This document shows, one piece after another, positions 29,102-39,684 of a stretch of 64,000 bases of DNA (positions within the stretch are counted from its first letter, which is position 1; every line of letters begins with the position of its first letter). A program made the position numbers and the translations under genes. Location: NCBI GenBank assembly GCA_014204435.1, contig JACHLF010000003.1, forward strand, positions 1-64,000. Reading direction: 5' to 3'. Under the pieces are notes generated by a model. That model was given only the letters and a program-made list of their open reading frames with translations. It was not told where the DNA came from and ran no database searches. Source of the stretch: Mycobacteroides chelonae. Lineage in GTDB: Bacteria > Actinomycetota > Actinomycetes > Mycobacteriales > Mycobacteriaceae.

Positions 29102-29989
29102 ATGACCTATCACGCTGGGGAACTGGCCGTCCAACGTCGAATGAGTCAGTCCGACAGTGCCATTCGTGTCGGGCGGATCATTTCGGCGGAGATGCCCGAG
29201 GTTGCGGCGGCCTTCCTGGCCGCTCAACCCATGGTGTTCGTATCAGCGCATGACGATGACGGGCGGCTGTGGGCTGGTCAGATCGTTGGTCCCCCCGGCT
29301 TCGCGCGCGCCACAGACACCCGCACCATCGCGATCGAGGGCCTACCGGTCTGCGGTGATCCGCTAGCACTGCCGCTGCAATCGGAGCGCAAGGTCGGCTT
29401 GATCGCACTGCAACCGCAGCGCCGCCGTCGGATGCGCGTCAACGGCACGGCGAGGCCGGCGGGGCAGGGCCTGATCGTCACCACCGACCAGGTGTATTCC
29501 AACTGCCCTAAGTACATTGCGCGGCGCGATGTCGTCGGTGTCGGACCCGGGCTGCCGGGAGATCAGCGTCGGGGGATTGCGCTGAATGTCGAACAACGGC
29601 TGACGGTTTCGGCGGCCGACACGTTCATCATCGGCACTGCCGACGGTGAGGGCAATGCCGATGCGTCACACCGGGGCGGCAATCCCGGCTTTCTGCAGGT
29701 GCTTTCACCGAACCTGCTGCGCTGGCCCGATTACCTGGGCAACTCGATGTTTATGACGTTGGGGAATCTGCATGTCGATCCCCGATGTGGTCTGCTGATC
29801 CCTGACTGGCACAACGGATCGGCGTTGCAACTCACCGGAACCGCGCGCCTGAATTGGGATGAAGACACCTTCGCCCCGGGCGCACAGTGCTCGGTCGACT
29901 TCACCATCGAGGAGGTCGTCGAGACCCTCAATGCCAGCCCCCTGCGGTGGGGAGAAGCCGAACCCTCACCCGTCAACCCGTCTCTGTAG
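29102..29989 (+). CDS. pyridoxamine-5'-phosphate-oxidase-like flavin-fold protein
   Basis: A 295-residue protein whose core is the PNPOx split-barrel ([73 protein letters not shown]). This is the longer subgroup with two barrel-like halves often annotated as FMN/F420-binding or flavin-nucleotide-binding proteins. ATG 29102 follows the VOC stop after one base, so the genes are coupled. Likely role is reduction or oxidation of a small compound with a flavin or deazaflavin cofactor; the compound is unknown. Confidence 0.82.
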   Translation: MTYHAGELAVQRRMSQSDSAIRVGRIISAEMPEVAAAFLAAQPMVFVSAHDDDGRLWAGQIVGPPGFARATDTRTIAIEGLPVCGDPLALPLQSERKVGLIALQPQRRRRMRVNGTARPAGQGLIVTTDQVYSNCPKYIARRDVVGVGPGLPGDQRRGIALNVEQRLTVSAADTFIIGTADGEGNADASHRGGNPGFLQVLSPNLLRWPDYLGNSMFMTLGNLHVDPRCGLLIPDWHNGSALQLTGTARLNWDEDTFAPGAQCSVDFTIEEVVETLNASPLRWGEAEPSPVNPSL

Positions 29990-30006
29990 ACAAGGAAAGA
30001 CACATC

Positions 30007-30456
30007 ATGCGTCCACCGCTGCCGCCATTCGACATCGACTCCGCTCGCCAGAAGGTGCGCGCCGCCGAGAATGCCTGGAACACCCGTGATCCAGAGAGCG
30101 TTGCCGCCGCCTACACCGAGGACTCGGTGTGGCGCAATCGCGACGAGTTCATCACCGGGCAGGCCGAGATCGTCGCCTTCCTCACCCGCAAGTGGGCCAA
30201 GGAGAACGGGTACGCACTGCGCAAGGAACTCTGGGGTTTCCGGGAGAACCGGATGGCGGTGCGCTTCCAATACGAGTGGCACGACGAATCCGGCCAGTGG
30301 CGGCGCAGCTACGGCAGCGAATTGTGGGAGTTCACCGCCCAGGGCTTGATGTCCCGGAGGGAAGCCAGCATCAACGACACCCCGATCGATGAGGCGGAAC
30401 GCCGAATCTTCGGTCCACGACCTGACGGTGACGAGTCGCCGCTGCCGATCCGCTGA
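30007..30456 (+). CDS. NTF2-like DUF1348-family protein
   Basis: A 149-residue NTF2-fold protein of the DUF1348 group: [65 protein letters not shown] and the closing DEAERRIFG. No catalytic residues are obvious; relatives often sit in detoxification operons. It follows the PNPOx-like gene after 17 bases with AAGGAAAG as ribosome site. Its stop directly abuts the stop of gluD on the other strand. Confidence 0.88.
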   Translation: MRPPLPPFDIDSARQKVRAAENAWNTRDPESVAAAYTEDSVWRNRDEFITGQAEIVAFLTRKWAKENGYALRKELWGFRENRMAVRFQYEWHDESGQWRRSYGSELWEFTAQGLMSRREASINDTPIDEAERRIFGPRPDGDESPLPIR

Positions 30457-31398
30457 CTAGTCGCCGTAGTCCTGGCGCAGATCCCTGTGTGCGGGATCCA
30501 CGCCGCGCGTCTCCAGCAGATCCTTGGTGACCAACCCGGGCTCGGGCTGAGCGTGCGGAACTTCCAAGAGGCTTTTCTTCTTGCGGCCCTCACGCAGCTG
30601 TCGTTCGATGTTGGTGGCCAGCGAGGACAGCACGAAGTTGATGACGATCATGATGATCGCGACCACGACGAGCGCGGGAAGATAGTTGCCATAGTAGGAC
30701 GCCGAGCGGATGCCCGAACGAACCACCTCGATGTAACCGAAGGCATAGCCCAGCGCCGAGTCCTTCAAAGCGATGACCATCTGCGAGATGAGTGCCGGCA
30801 GCATGGCGGCGATCGACTGGGGGAGCAGGATCAGGCGCATCATCTGTGACTTGCGCATGCCCAGCGCCACCGCGGCCTCGGACTGTCCCGTGGGTAGCGC
30901 CTGGATCCCCGACCGCAGAATCTCGGCGATGACCGAACCGTTGTATAGCGACAAGCCGGTCACCACGGCGGCAAATGCCAGGTACTCGGAGGGGAACACG
31001 GCTTGCTGGCCGTACAGGTAGTACGAGAACACCATCAGGATCAGTACCGGGATGGCGCGGAAGAATTCGACGAGTGCGCTGGAAATCCAGCGCACGGCAC
31101 GGTGTTCAGAGAGCCGTCCCATACCGAGCACCGCGCCGAGCACCAACGCGAAGACGATTGACAACGCCGCCGAAGTGATGGTGCCCACCAGGCCGGGCAG
31201 GATGTACGTGGTCCACGTATCGAGATGCAGGAACGGTGACCACTTTTCGGCGGTGAGCTGTTCGTTGGTGACCAGAGTCCAGATCACCCAGGCCGCTGTG
31301 GCGGCCACCACCACGGCAAACCCGACGGCGATGATTCGATGCTGCGCACGGGCCTTCGGGCCGGGTGCGTCGTACATGACAGTGGCGCTACCGGTCAT
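30457..31398 (-). CDS. gluD: glutamate ABC transporter permease GluD
   Basis: A 313-residue membrane permease of a polar-amino-acid ABC importer. After a hydrophilic N-terminus are six or so helices, with the ATPase-contact EAA loop GQSEAAVALGMRKSQMMRLILLPQ near 197-220. The C-terminal tail is long and charged (RQLREGRKKKSLLE). ATG at 31398 lies in an ATGA overlap with the previous gene. This is the last gene of gluABCD. The gluABCD naming follows the Corynebacterium glutamate uptake system and rests on gene order and high similarity of the ATPase. Confidence 0.88.
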   Translation of the reverse strand: MTGSATVMYDAPGPKARAQHRIIAVGFAVVVAATAAWVIWTLVTNEQLTAEKWSPFLHLDTWTTYILPGLVGTITSAALSIVFALVLGAVLGMGRLSEHRAVRWISSALVEFFRAIPVLILMVFSYYLYGQQAVFPSEYLAFAAVVTGLSLYNGSVIAEILRSGIQALPTGQSEAAVALGMRKSQMMRLILLPQSIAAMLPALISQMVIALKDSALGYAFGYIEVVRSGIRSASYYGNYLPALVVVAIIMIVINFVLSSLATNIERQLREGRKKKSLLEVPHAQPEPGLVTKDLLETRGVDPAHRDLRQDYGD

Positions 31399-32078
31399 CG
31401 CTTCACCGCTAACCGCTTCGCGAAGTATCCGAAGGCGAGCCCGATCGTCAACGTGATCACCATGTATCCCGCAGCGATGATCAGGAAAATCCACACGATC
31501 TGATCGGCGAACAGTTCGATCTCCGACCGCATCAACAGTGCGGCCTCGGCCACACCGATCGCGGAGGCGATCGACGTGTTCTTGACCAGCGCGATCAGCA
31601 CGCTGCCCATCGGGGCCAGCACCGACCGCATTGCCTGCGGCAACACGATGAGGGCCAAGACCCTCCAGAACGGCAATCCGAGGGACCGGGCGGCCTCGGC
31701 CTGGCCCAGTGGAACGGTGTTGAAGCCTGAGCGTAGCGTCTCACACACGAAAGTTGCTGTGTACAAGGAGAACCCGAGAACCGAGAGCCAGAAGTTGTTG
31801 TTTTTGATGAAGGTGGAGTTCTCGGGGGCTAATGCGATACCGAGATTCTGATAGAGGCCCACCGAACAGAACAGAATGATCAGGGTCAGTGGTGTGTTCC
31901 GGACTAGGTTGACGTACCAGGTCCCGAAGATCCGCATGATCGGCACGGGCGAGACCCGCAGTTCGGCGAGGATCGTGCCCCATACCAGGGCGCCGACCGC
32001 CGAGAAGAACGTCAGTTTGAGAGTCGTCCAGAACGCCGGCCACAACTGTGGTCCCATGTTCGCCCACAGCGCGTTCAC
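31395..32078 (-). CDS. gluC: glutamate ABC transporter permease GluC
   Basis: A 227-residue permease with five to six membrane helices and the EAA loop PLGQAEAARSLGLPFWRVLALIVLPQ. WTTLKLTFFSAVGALVWGT and YVNLVRNTPLTLIILF are typical of the HisM/GlnP-type family. The GTG start overlaps the gluB stop (GTGA) and its own stop overlaps gluD. It works as a heterodimer with GluD. Confidence 0.88.
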   Translation of the reverse strand: MNALWANMGPQLWPAFWTTLKLTFFSAVGALVWGTILAELRVSPVPIMRIFGTWYVNLVRNTPLTLIILFCSVGLYQNLGIALAPENSTFIKNNNFWLSVLGFSLYTATFVCETLRSGFNTVPLGQAEAARSLGLPFWRVLALIVLPQAMRSVLAPMGSVLIALVKNTSIASAIGVAEAALLMRSEIELFADQIVWIFLIIAAGYMVITLTIGLAFGYFAKRLAVKR

Positions 32079-33061
32079 GCGGCCTCACATGCCTTATCGG
32101 CGACAGGCTTGGTGCCGGTGATTTTCTCGACCGCAGCCAATGAGGGGTCGGGCTTGAGTCCGTAGGTGCCGCCTGCCGCGCGCTTCTCCCAGTCATCGAT
32201 TGTGCTGTCACCGAGTGCGTCCCGCAGATCGGAATCCCAGACTCCCGTGGCGATCATCTTGTCCAGCGCTCGGTCTATGGCCTCGATGGCCGCGGTGTCA
32301 CCCTTGGCCAGGCCGATCCCGTAGACCTCCCTGGAGAACGGATCGCCGTTCTTCTTCTGCTTCTTGGGTTTTCCGATGCACATCGGCTTGCTGAGCTCGT
32401 AGTTCATCTGGATCAGCGCGAATTCGCCCTCGTATCGTTTGGCATAGCCGGCCAGGATCGTCTCATCGGTGGTGAGGGCGTCGACCTTGCCGCGTCGTAA
32501 CGCTTCGACACACGAGGAATACGAGTCGAACTCCTGCAACTGGGTACCGGTCAGCAGGTTCTTGACGTTTTGCGCGGGAGTCGATCCGGACACCGAACAC
32601 AGCTTCTTGCCGCGGTTCAGGTCATCCAGCTTGGTCAGCGAGTCATCCGCCTTGCGCACCAGGAGGCCTTGGTAGGTAACGAGATACGGGCCGGCGAACG
32701 ACACTTTCTGGGCGCGGCTGTAGTTGATCGAGTAGCTTCCGGCGATCATGTCGACCGTGCCATTGTCGATCAGTTGTTCGCGCTGCGCCGAAGGGGTCTC
32801 ATACCAGCGGATGGTCGGATGCTTGACGCCGAGCTCATCGGCGATGGCGTTCACGACGTACTCGGAGATCTTGACGTCGAATCCGCTCATCTTCTTGTCG
32901 GGGTGTTGCAAGCCCACCCCGGGCTGATCGAATTTGGTGCCGAGGATGACGGTGCCGCCCCTGATTGACCCGAGCAGCTGCCGTGGTTCGGTGCTGCCGC
33001 AGGAACTGACCAGTGCGGCGACCATGGTCAGAGCCACCACCAGCGCGGTGTGCCGTCGCAT
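32075..33061 (-). CDS. gluB: glutamate-binding lipoprotein GluB
   Basis: A 328-residue periplasmic-binding-type lipoprotein. Lipobox VSSC gives lipidated Cys21. The mature domain has the two-lobe pattern of amino-acid-binding proteins (GFDVKISEYVVNAIADELGV, RWYETPSAQREQLIDNGTVDMIAG, KVSFAGPYLVTYQGLLV, LCSVSGSTPAQNV). The ATG at 33061 shares one base with the gluA stop region. It delivers substrate to GluC/GluD. Confidence 0.9.
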   Translation of the reverse strand: MRRHTALVVALTMVAALVSSCGSTEPRQLLGSIRGGTVILGTKFDQPGVGLQHPDKKMSGFDVKISEYVVNAIADELGVKHPTIRWYETPSAQREQLIDNGTVDMIAGSYSINYSRAQKVSFAGPYLVTYQGLLVRKADDSLTKLDDLNRGKKLCSVSGSTPAQNVKNLLTGTQLQEFDSYSSCVEALRRGKVDALTTDETILAGYAKRYEGEFALIQMNYELSKPMCIGKPKKQKKNGDPFSREVYGIGLAKGDTAAIEAIDRALDKMIATGVWDSDLRDALGDSTIDDWEKRAAGGTYGLKPDPSLAAVEKITGTKPVADKACEAA

Positions 33062-33849
33062 CAGCGCTCGAGGATCTTTCCGAGGAAATCCTTGGCACGA
33101 TCAGACTTCGGTTTGGTGAAGAAGCTCTCCGGGTCGGAGTCCTCGACGATCGCGCCGTCGGCCATGAAGATGATCCGGTCGGCCGCCTTGCGCGCGAATC
33201 CCATCTCGTGGGTGACCACCAGCATCGTCATGCCCTCTTTGGCCAGCGAGACCATGACGTCGAGAACCTCATTGACCATTTCGGGGTCGAGCGCCGAGGT
33301 GGGCTCGTCGAACAGCATGACCTTGGGGCCCATGGCCAGTGAGCGTGCGATGGCGACCCGCTGCTGCTGTCCGCCGGACAACTGAGCCGGGTATTTGTCC
33401 TTCTGGCTAGCGATGCCGACACGTTCAAGTAACTCGATCGCGCGCTTGCGGGCCGTTTCCTTGTCGTGCTTGCGCACCTTGATCGGCGCCAGCGTCACGT
33501 TGTCCAGGATCGTCTTGTGTGAGAACAGGTTGAACGACTGGAAGACCATTCCGACCTCGGCGCGCAGGTTCGCCAGCGCGCGGCCCTCCTCGGGCAGCAC
33601 GTTGCCGTCGATCCGGATGGTTCCGTGGTCGATGGGCTCGAGACGATTGATGGTGCGACACAGTGTCGACTTGCCCGAACCGGACGGTCCGAGGATGACG
33701 ACGACCTGGCCGCGGGGGATCTCCAGGGTGATGTCCTTGAGGACGTGCAAGTCGCCGAAATGCCTGTCGACGTGCTCAAGGGAGATCATCGGGGTGCTTG
33801 TTGCGGAGGCTTTGTCCCCGCTCGTTGACGTGTCGGTGCTCACCGGCAT
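33061..33849 (-). CDS. gluA: glutamate ABC transporter ATPase GluA
   Basis: A 262-residue ABC ATPase with Walker [11 protein letters not shown]-loop [15 protein letters not shown], signature LSGGQQQR, Walker [14 protein letters not shown] and the switch VVTHEMGF. The closing [15 protein letters not shown] is nearly that of Corynebacterium GluA. Start is uncertain: ATG 33849 (MPVST) adds 20 residues before [12 protein letters not shown] (ATG 33789), which is where shorter family members begin. First gene of the leftward gluABCD operon. A glu operon between recX and miaB is the order also found in corynebacteria. Confidence 0.9.
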   Translation of the reverse strand: MPVSTDTSTSGDKASATSTPMISLEHVDRHFGDLHVLKDITLEIPRGQVVVILGPSGSGKSTLCRTINRLEPIDHGTIRIDGNVLPEEGRALANLRAEVGMVFQSFNLFSHKTILDNVTLAPIKVRKHDKETARKRAIELLERVGIASQKDKYPAQLSGGQQQRVAIARSLAMGPKVMLFDEPTSALDPEMVNEVLDVMVSLAKEGMTMLVVTHEMGFARKAADRIIFMADGAIVEDSDPESFFTKPKSDRAKDFLGKILER

Positions 33850-33971
33850 GGTCAGACAATACGGGTTTCTCTCACCTTTGCAGCATGGAACGAACTGGCC
33901 CGCACATCGGAGTGCTGCTGAGCAGACACCACATGATGCCGACTTCAGCAAACATCTGTGATACTGAATTC

Positions 33972-34439
33972 ATGCGCACGCGACGACGACCTTCCTATGA
34001 GGCCCCGCGAATTAATGCGCTCGCACGAGTACTGGCATCAGTTCTTTTCATAGCATCTTTTCCGGTCTCGGTGATAAATGGGGCAACCTCTTGGGGCTGG
34101 GTTCTGGCAAGTTTCGGGCTGGCCTTCGGGGCGTGTATGTTGCCCAGCTCGCTAATGCGTTTAGTCACGCCATCGAACCAGGTGACGGTCGACGCGGGGC
34201 GACACCTGCGGGACAGTGAGATTCTTGGGCGGCCGCATCCCCGACGAGATGTCTCGTTCGCGATTGTCACCGCGCTGCTTGCGGGCGTCGTCGTGCTAGC
34301 TGTCGGCGGCGTATTTACAGAGCCGAAGCTCCCGGAATCGTGGATAAGGGCCGGCTGGTGGATCTGGTTAGCCGTGAATGCCATCTGCGGCATCGACGAT
34401 TGGTGGCAGGGTTGGCGCGTTCCCGAGCGGGTGCGGTGA
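33972..34439 (+). CDS. small membrane protein, unknown function
   Basis: A 155-residue protein with ATG 33972 and a strongly basic start (MRTRRRPSYE). Helices lie at about residues 16-33, 39-56, 93-111 and 125-140. No family is recognised. It diverges from gluA and ends 57 bases before miaB. The A+T-richer 5' part (gcgaattaatgcg, tcttttcatagc) contrasts with the neighbouring core genes, which may point to later acquisition. Confidence 0.65.
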   Translation: MRTRRRPSYEAPRINALARVLASVLFIASFPVSVINGATSWGWVLASFGLAFGACMLPSSLMRLVTPSNQVTVDAGRHLRDSEILGRPHPRRDVSFAIVTALLAGVVVLAVGGVFTEPKLPESWIRAGWWIWLAVNAICGIDDWWQGWRVPERVR

Positions 34440-34496
34440 AAGCGTAGGTCAATCGGCGTGGAAATCCGCCTGAGCGCGGGCACGTACCATAAGTCG

Positions 34497-36020
34497 GTGA
34501 CCAGTTCCGTGACTTCCGAGGATTCGGCGGTCCGGACGTACCAGGTCCGCACCTACGGCTGCCAGATGAATGTGCACGACTCCGAGCGGGTGTCGGGCCT
34601 CCTGGATGCGGCCGGATACGTCAAGGCGCCCGACGGCACCGACGCCGACATCGTCATCTTCAACACCTGCGCCGTGCGTGAGAACGCCGACAACAAGCTG
34701 TACGGAAACATCAGCCATCTGGCGCCCCGCAAGGCCGCCAACCCGAACATGCAGATCGCCGTCGGCGGGTGCCTCGCGCAGAAGGACCGCGAAGGCATGC
34801 TCTCCAAGGCGCCGTGGGTCGACGTGGTCTTCGGTACCCACAACATCGGTTCGCTGCCCGCGCTGTTGGAACGCGCACGCCACAACAACGAGGCCCAAGT
34901 CGAGATCGTCGAGGCGCTGGAGCACTTTCCGTCGGCGCTCCCGGCGACCCGTGAGTCGGCCTACGCCGCTTGGGTATCGATCTCGGTGGGCTGCAACAAC
35001 ACCTGCACCTTCTGCATCGTTCCCTTCCTGCGCGGCAAGGAGATCGACCGGCGCCCCGGCGACATTCTGGCCGAGGTGCAGGCGTTGGTGGATCAAGGTG
35101 TGCTGGAGGTGACGCTGCTCGGGCAGAACGTCAACGCCTACGGCGTCAACTTCTCAGATCCTGAGATCGGCCGTGATCGTGGTGCTTTCGCGGACCTGCT
35201 GCGTGCCTGCGGTCGTATCGAAGGCCTGGAACGCGTCCGGTTCACCTCGCCGCATCCCGCCGAGTTCACCGACGATGTCATCGAGGCGATGGCGCAGACC
35301 CCGAACGTGTGCCCGCAGCTGCACATGCCGCTCCAATCGGGTTCGGACCGAATCCTTAAGGCGATGCGTCGTTCCTACCGGTCTGAGCGTTTCTTGTCGA
35401 TCATCGACAACGTGCGGTCGGCCATGCCCGACGCCGCGATCACCACCGACATCATCGTCGGTTTCCCGGGTGAGACCGAAGAGGATTTCCAGCAGACCCT
35501 GGAAGTGGTCCGCCGCGCACGTTTTTCCAGTGCCTTCACGTTCCAGTATTCGATCCGGCCGGGCACCCCGGCTGCGGAGCTTCCGGGCCAGCTGCCGAAA
35601 GCCGTTGTGCAGGAACGCTATGAACGGCTCATCGCGCTGCAGGAATCCATCACTCTGGAGGAGAACCAGAAGCAGATCGGTCGCATCATCGAGGTGCTGA
35701 TCGCGACGGGGGAGGGCCGCAAGGACGGCGAGACCGCCCGGATGAGCGGGCGCGCTCGCGACGGTCGTCTGGTGCACTTCCGGCCGCAGGGGCACCTCGA
35801 CGGGGAACTGCGCCCGGGCGATGTCATCGGTGTCGAGGTCACCGGTGCCGCACCGCATCACCTGATTGCCGACGGGGGAGTGCTGAGTCACCGGCGCACT
35901 CGGGCGGGCGACGCACACGACTCCGGCAAGAAGCCGAGTACACCGGGAATTGGCTTGGGAATGCCCGCGATCGGGGCGCCGAAGACAGAGCAGATTGAGG
36001 TTGCAGGGTGCGGGCTATGA
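34497..36020 (+). CDS. miaB: tRNA-2-methylthio-N6-dimethylallyladenosine synthase MiaB
   Basis: A radical-SAM methylthiotransferase of 507 residues that adds the 2-methylthio group to i6A37 of tRNA. The N-terminal MTTase domain has Cys22 in [18 protein letters not shown] and VGGCLAQKD. The radical-SAM cluster is CNNTCTFC (Cys166, Cys170, Cys173), and a TRAM-like C-terminal domain follows. GTG 34497 gives a compact N-terminus; a GTG at 34458 adds 13 residues. The stop overlaps the next start (ATGA). Its partner miaA, which makes the i6A substrate, is 3.7 kb downstream. Confidence 0.95.
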   Translation: MTSSVTSEDSAVRTYQVRTYGCQMNVHDSERVSGLLDAAGYVKAPDGTDADIVIFNTCAVRENADNKLYGNISHLAPRKAANPNMQIAVGGCLAQKDREGMLSKAPWVDVVFGTHNIGSLPALLERARHNNEAQVEIVEALEHFPSALPATRESAYAAWVSISVGCNNTCTFCIVPFLRGKEIDRRPGDILAEVQALVDQGVLEVTLLGQNVNAYGVNFSDPEIGRDRGAFADLLRACGRIEGLERVRFTSPHPAEFTDDVIEAMAQTPNVCPQLHMPLQSGSDRILKAMRRSYRSERFLSIIDNVRSAMPDAAITTDIIVGFPGETEEDFQQTLEVVRRARFSSAFTFQYSIRPGTPAAELPGQLPKAVVQERYERLIALQESITLEENQKQIGRIIEVLIATGEGRKDGETARMSGRARDGRLVHFRPQGHLDGELRPGDVIGVEVTGAAPHHLIADGGVLSHRRTRAGDAHDSGKKPSTPGIGLGMPAIGAPKTEQIEVAGCGL

Positions 36021-36622
36021 GTGACTCCGAATCCGGGAAAGGCGACGCCGAATTCGAGGAGTTCGCCGCGTTTCACAAGGATATCGACGCGGCCGAAAAG
36101 AAGGTCGCCGGCGAAATCGATCCGGGTGCCCGGGCGATGGTGGTGGCTGTTCTGGTTTTCGCGCTGCTGCTCACCTTTGTGTTGCCGCATACCGGCCACG
36201 CCAGGGGATTCGACGTTCTGGTCAACGGGGCGATTGCCGATCAGGAATCGGTGCGGGTGCCTTCCCGGATATTCGTGTGGCTCGCCATGGTGTTCGGTGT
36301 CGGGTTCTCCATGCTGGCGCTGTTGACGCGCCGCTGGGTACTGTCCTGGTTCGCGCTGGCAGGCTCGTTTGTTGCCAGTGTCATTGGCATGCTGGCCATT
36401 TGGACGCGGCAGACTGCTGGAACGGGACATCCCGGTCCGGGCATCGGGTTGGTGGTCGCCTGGATCGCCGTCATTCTGTTGACCTTCCACTGGGCGCGTG
36501 TGGTGTGGTCACGCACCGCGGTGCAGCTGGCCGCCGAGCAGGTGCGCCGCGAGGCCGCCAAACGCGATCAGCGCACCTTCTTGGACGGTGCCTTCGAGGA
36601 TGGCGAGGACCAGGGCAAGTAG
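36017..36622 (+). CDS. conserved membrane protein (Rv2732c-type)
   Basis: A 201-residue protein. The first 40 residues are hydrophilic and acidic ([21 protein letters not shown]), followed by four helices (about residues 42-60, 84-101, 107-126, 137-155) and a basic, probably helical tail ([18 protein letters not shown]). ATG overlaps the miaB stop. Mycobacteria keep such a gene after miaB; function unknown. It converges with the DUF349 gene four bases away. Confidence 0.82.
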   Translation: MSDSESGKGDAEFEEFAAFHKDIDAAEKKVAGEIDPGARAMVVAVLVFALLLTFVLPHTGHARGFDVLVNGAIADQESVRVPSRIFVWLAMVFGVGFSMLALLTRRWVLSWFALAGSFVASVIGMLAIWTRQTAGTGHPGPGIGLVVAWIAVILLTFHWARVVWSRTAVQLAAEQVRREAAKRDQRTFLDGAFEDGEDQGK

Positions 36623-36626
36623 CTAA

Positions 36627-38006
36627 CTAGCGCGATCGGCTCTTGACCGCTGCCACCGCAGCATCAGCCCATTCTTGCCACTGCTTGGCGGTGGCCCGTG
36701 CCTTCTCGGCATCCTTGGTCTTGCCCGCGGCATCTGCCTTGGTGGCCTGCTCTTCGAACTGGCGCGCACGGTCCCGGAACTGCTCGGCACGCGCTTCCGC
36801 CTCGGGGTCACCCCAGCCGGATTCGCCGGCCTCGCGCACTTTCTTCTCCACCGCACGCAACCGCCGCTCCAGATCGGCCTGCTGCTCGCGCGGAACCTTG
36901 CCGATGGCGTCCCATTTGTCTCCGATGGCGCGCAAGGCTGCCCGTGCACCATCCACGTCGGCATCCGGATCGATCTTCTCGGCCTCTACCAACAATGCGC
37001 GCTTGGCATCGGCATTGGCCACGAACTCGGCATCACGCGAGGCGGATTCGGCGTTGCGGGCCGAGAAGAACTTATCCTGAGCGGCTTTGAAGCGGTGCCA
37101 GAGGTTGTCGTCGGTTTCCCGGGGTGCCCGCCCAGCGGCCTTCCAGTCGTTGAGCAGATTGCGGAACGCTGCGGCGGTGGCACCCCAATCAGTCGAGTCC
37201 GAGAGCGCCTCGGCCCGCTTGCAGAGCTCTTCCTTCTTTTCCCGGGCTCCGGCGCGTTCGCGGTCCAACTCGGCGAAGTGCGCGCCGCGGCGACGGTTGA
37301 AGGTCTCACGTGCCGTCGAATAGCGCTTCCACAGCGCGTCGTCGGTCTTGCGGTCAACACCATGGATGGACTTCCACTCGTCGAGAATGGCCCGGATTCG
37401 ATCACCGGCAGCCTTCCACTGCGTGGAGTTAGTGGCCAGCTCCTCGGCTTCGGCGGCGAGTTCTTCCTTGCGGGAGATGCTTGCCGATCTGGCCTCGTCG
37501 CGCTGGGCACGTGCCGCTGCGGCTTGAGCGTCCGCGGACTCCTGCAGCGCCGACAGCCGTGCAGACAGAGAGTCCACATCGCCGAGCACCGCCGCGGTCG
37601 GCAGTGTCTGGGCCAAGTGTTCGGCCGCCGTCTTGATCTTGCGGGCGTCGCCGGAACCAGACCCGAGCCGCAGTTCCAGGAGCTGGATCTCCGTCTCTAG
37701 GTCCTCGAAGCGACGGCCGAAATGCGCATACGCCGCGTCGGCGTCACCGGCTTGCCATGACCCGACCTGACGCTCGCCGGCTGAGGTGATCAGCCACACG
37801 GTGCCGTCGTCATCGACGCGGCCGAACTTGTGTGGATCGACGTGATGGGCCCCAGGGGCGGGTGCCGATGCCGCAGGACGTCGCGGCATCGGATGAGGTT
37901 TCGGTCCAGGCCGCGGGACGGGGGCGGCTCCTGGCTGGGGGGCGGGAGCAACTCCGGGCTGGGGGGCGGGAGCAACACTGTCGTGCTGTGGTGACTGATC
38001 CGGCAT
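36627..38006 (-). CDS. DUF349-repeat coiled-coil protein (Rv2731-type)
   Basis: A 459-residue soluble, mostly helical protein. The N-terminal 50 residues are Pro/Ala-rich with a tandem repeat. Next is a short beta domain ([21 protein letters not shown]), then three or more DUF349 repeats, each with the W-A/G-D/E-R-W-K pattern (for example [56 protein letters not shown]). The end is a charged coiled coil. Function is not established; DUF349 proteins have been linked to RNA or stress metabolism. Converges with the Rv2732c-type gene. Confidence 0.85.
   Translation of the reverse strand: MPDQSPQHDSVAPAPQPGVAPAPQPGAAPVPRPGPKPHPMPRRPAASAPAPGAHHVDPHKFGRVDDDGTVWLITSAGERQVGSWQAGDADAAYAHFGRRFEDLETEIQLLELRLGSGSGDARKIKTAAEHLAQTLPTAAVLGDVDSLSARLSALQESADAQAAAARAQRDEARSASISRKEELAAEAEELATNSTQWKAAGDRIRAILDEWKSIHGVDRKTDDALWKRYSTARETFNRRRGAHFAELDRERAGAREKKEELCKRAEALSDSTDWGATAAAFRNLLNDWKAAGRAPRETDDNLWHRFKAAQDKFFSARNAESASRDAEFVANADAKRALLVEAEKIDPDADVDGARAALRAIGDKWDAIGKVPREQQADLERRLRAVEKKVREAGESGWGDPEAEARAEQFRDRARQFEEQATKADAAGKTKDAEKARATAKQWQEWADAAVAAVKSRSR
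37933..37976 (-). repeat. in-frame tandem repeat in the DUF349 gene
   Basis: The 20-base unit GGCTGGGGGGCGGGAGCAAC occurs exactly at 37933-37952 and again at 37957-37976 (period 24). On the coding strand it encodes the octapeptide VAPAPQPG and its near copy in the Pro-rich N-terminus. A period of 24 keeps the frame, so copy-number changes would alter only the linker length. Confidence 0.8.
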
Positions 38007-38131
38007 CGAAACCTCTTCCTACAATTGTTGCCGCGCAACACGGCGCCCTAAGCTCACTACACCGTTCATTCAAACAGGTGTCATCGCCGCACGGGCGAAC
38101 ATATGCCAGATGATCCCGCGAGGAGGCCGTG

Positions 38132-39016
38132 ATGTCCGATGCGGATATCACGTCGGCACTCGCCATCGGGGCCGCCGCGTGCGTCGCATTCGGAGATGTC
38201 ATCCACCAGCGCATGGCGCATGCCGTCCCCGCTGAGGATGTCGGCGCGCTGGGGCCCATCACCGCTTTGTTGCGCAATTGGCCATGGTGGCTCGGCACGT
38301 TCATCAGCATGGTGGGATTCGGCCTGCAGGCCGCCGCGCTGGGGCAGGGCTCGGTGGTCCTGGTGCAGACGCTGATGGTCTCTTCGCTGCTGTTTGCGCT
38401 GGTCATCGAGTCGCGATGGTCCAAGCGCAGGGTTAGCCGATATCAGTGGGGTGCGGCGGTTTTGCTCGCCGCAGCCATCTCCGTGGTCGTGTGGGTGGGC
38501 AATCCGGTGGCGGGCCAACCGCACGCGACCTCGCAATCCTGGATGCTGGTCGCCGCCGTGATCGGACCCGCCACATTGCTGTGCCTCGAGGGTGCCCGGC
38601 GCTGGCACGGGCCGCGTCGGGCGGTGATGCTGGCCGTGGCTTCGGGCGTCATGTGGGGACTGATGGCCGTTCTCACCAAGGGCGTCGTCGACTCACTTGG
38701 CCACGGCATCGTCAGCCTGCTGACCAACGCGGAAAGCTATGCGCTGGCCATCGCGGGCATCGCCGGGGTGGCGCTCCAGCAGTCTGCCTTCCACGCGGGA
38801 ACCCTGGTGGCGTCTCTGCCGACCATGACGGTTGTCGAACCGGTGGTCGCCGCGTTGCTCGGCGTCCTCATTCTCGGTGAATCGTTGCGCACCGACACCG
38901 TCGGCGCGGTCATACTCGCCGGTGCGGTGGCGATCATGGTCGCCGCGACGGCCGCGTTGGCACGCAGCGAAGCGGCCGTGCAGGCCGGGGCCACCCCAGG
39001 GGGTGTAACGGCGTGA
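38132..39016 (+). CDS. DMT/EamA-like transporter (Rv2729c-type)
   Basis: A 294-residue membrane protein with nine to ten helices in two halves, the layout of drug/metabolite-type permeases (DUF of the EamA-like group). Typical are the end-of-half motif [19 protein letters not shown] and the matching [26 protein letters not shown] (38121-38126) precedes both GTG 38129 and ATG 38132; I use the ATG. The stop overlaps the next GTG start by four bases. It heads the run transporter, dioxygenase-like, miaA, dapF, hflX. Substrate unknown. Confidence 0.85.
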   Translation: MSDADITSALAIGAAACVAFGDVIHQRMAHAVPAEDVGALGPITALLRNWPWWLGTFISMVGFGLQAAALGQGSVVLVQTLMVSSLLFALVIESRWSKRRVSRYQWGAAVLLAAAISVVVWVGNPVAGQPHATSQSWMLVAAVIGPATLLCLEGARRWHGPRRAVMLAVASGVMWGLMAVLTKGVVDSLGHGIVSLLTNAESYALAIAGIAGVALQQSAFHAGTLVASLPTMTVVEPVVAALLGVLILGESLRTDTVGAVILAGAVAIMVAATAALARSEAAVQAGATPGGVTA

Positions 39017-39684
39017 GTCTGGCGATCGCGATCTGCCCGTCGACCCCACTGCTCGTGCCCGAGCTGGGCGGAACGGCAGCCGAGGAAACCGCCGATCTGC
39101 GCGATGCCGCGACGGCGGCGGTAAGCGGCTTGCCCGCACGCTGGATCGCCATAGGGGTGGGGATCGGCCGGTACGGCCCAGAGGTGGCGGGGACCTTCGC
39201 CGGGTACGGCGTCGACGTGCGTGTGGCGCTTTCGAACGCGGCTGGGGAGGGTGCGGCGCTTCCGCTGCCTGTGCTGATTGCCGGGTGGCTGCGTGCCCGT
39301 GTGGGCGCCGAAGAGGTCGAGGTGCGTCTCGTGGATGCCGCCGAAGGAGACGCCGGCGCGTTCGGACGGGAGTTGCGTCGCGAGATCGGGGCGTGGCCTA
39401 CACCTCTGGGCGTGCTGGTGATCGCCGATGGCGCCAACACCCTCACCGACAAGGCACCCGGCGGCTACCGGCCCGAAGCCGAAGGGGTGCAACTGGCCCT
39501 CACCGACGCGCTCGGGCAGGGGGATGTGGCCTCGTTGCACCAGGTACCGGACATCATCACCGGGGGCGCCGCTTATCAGGCACTGGCTGCACTGGTGGGC
39601 GCAGATGCCGTGGACGCCCAGTGCTTGTATCGCGGGTCTCCCTACGGGGTCGGGTACTTCGTCGGCACCTGGCGGGTGCGGTGA
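39013..39684 (+). CDS. class III extradiol dioxygenase-like protein (Rv2728c-type)
   Basis: A 223-residue protein with the LigB/MEMO-type fold pattern: an opening [16 protein letters not shown], a central [19 protein letters not shown] and a closing [13 protein letters not shown]. The His residues that bind iron in true dioxygenases are mostly absent (ADGANT instead of a His-bearing loop), so ring cleavage is doubtful. GTG overlaps the previous stop. It is located before miaA in mycobacteria, for unknown reasons. Confidence 0.75.
   Translation: MSLAIAICPSTPLLVPELGGTAAEETADLRDAATAAVSGLPARWIAIGVGIGRYGPEVAGTFAGYGVDVRVALSNAAGEGAALPLPVLIAGWLRARVGAEEVEVRLVDAAEGDAGAFGRELRREIGAWPTPLGVLVIADGANTLTDKAPGGYRPEAEGVQLALTDALGQGDVASLHQVPDIITGGAAYQALAALVGADAVDAQCLYRGSPYGVGYFVGTWRVR

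Noticed and set aside
36627..37700. Rightward open frame antisense to the DUF349 gene
   Set aside because: Complement of the helical repeat gene; no ribosome site or homology.
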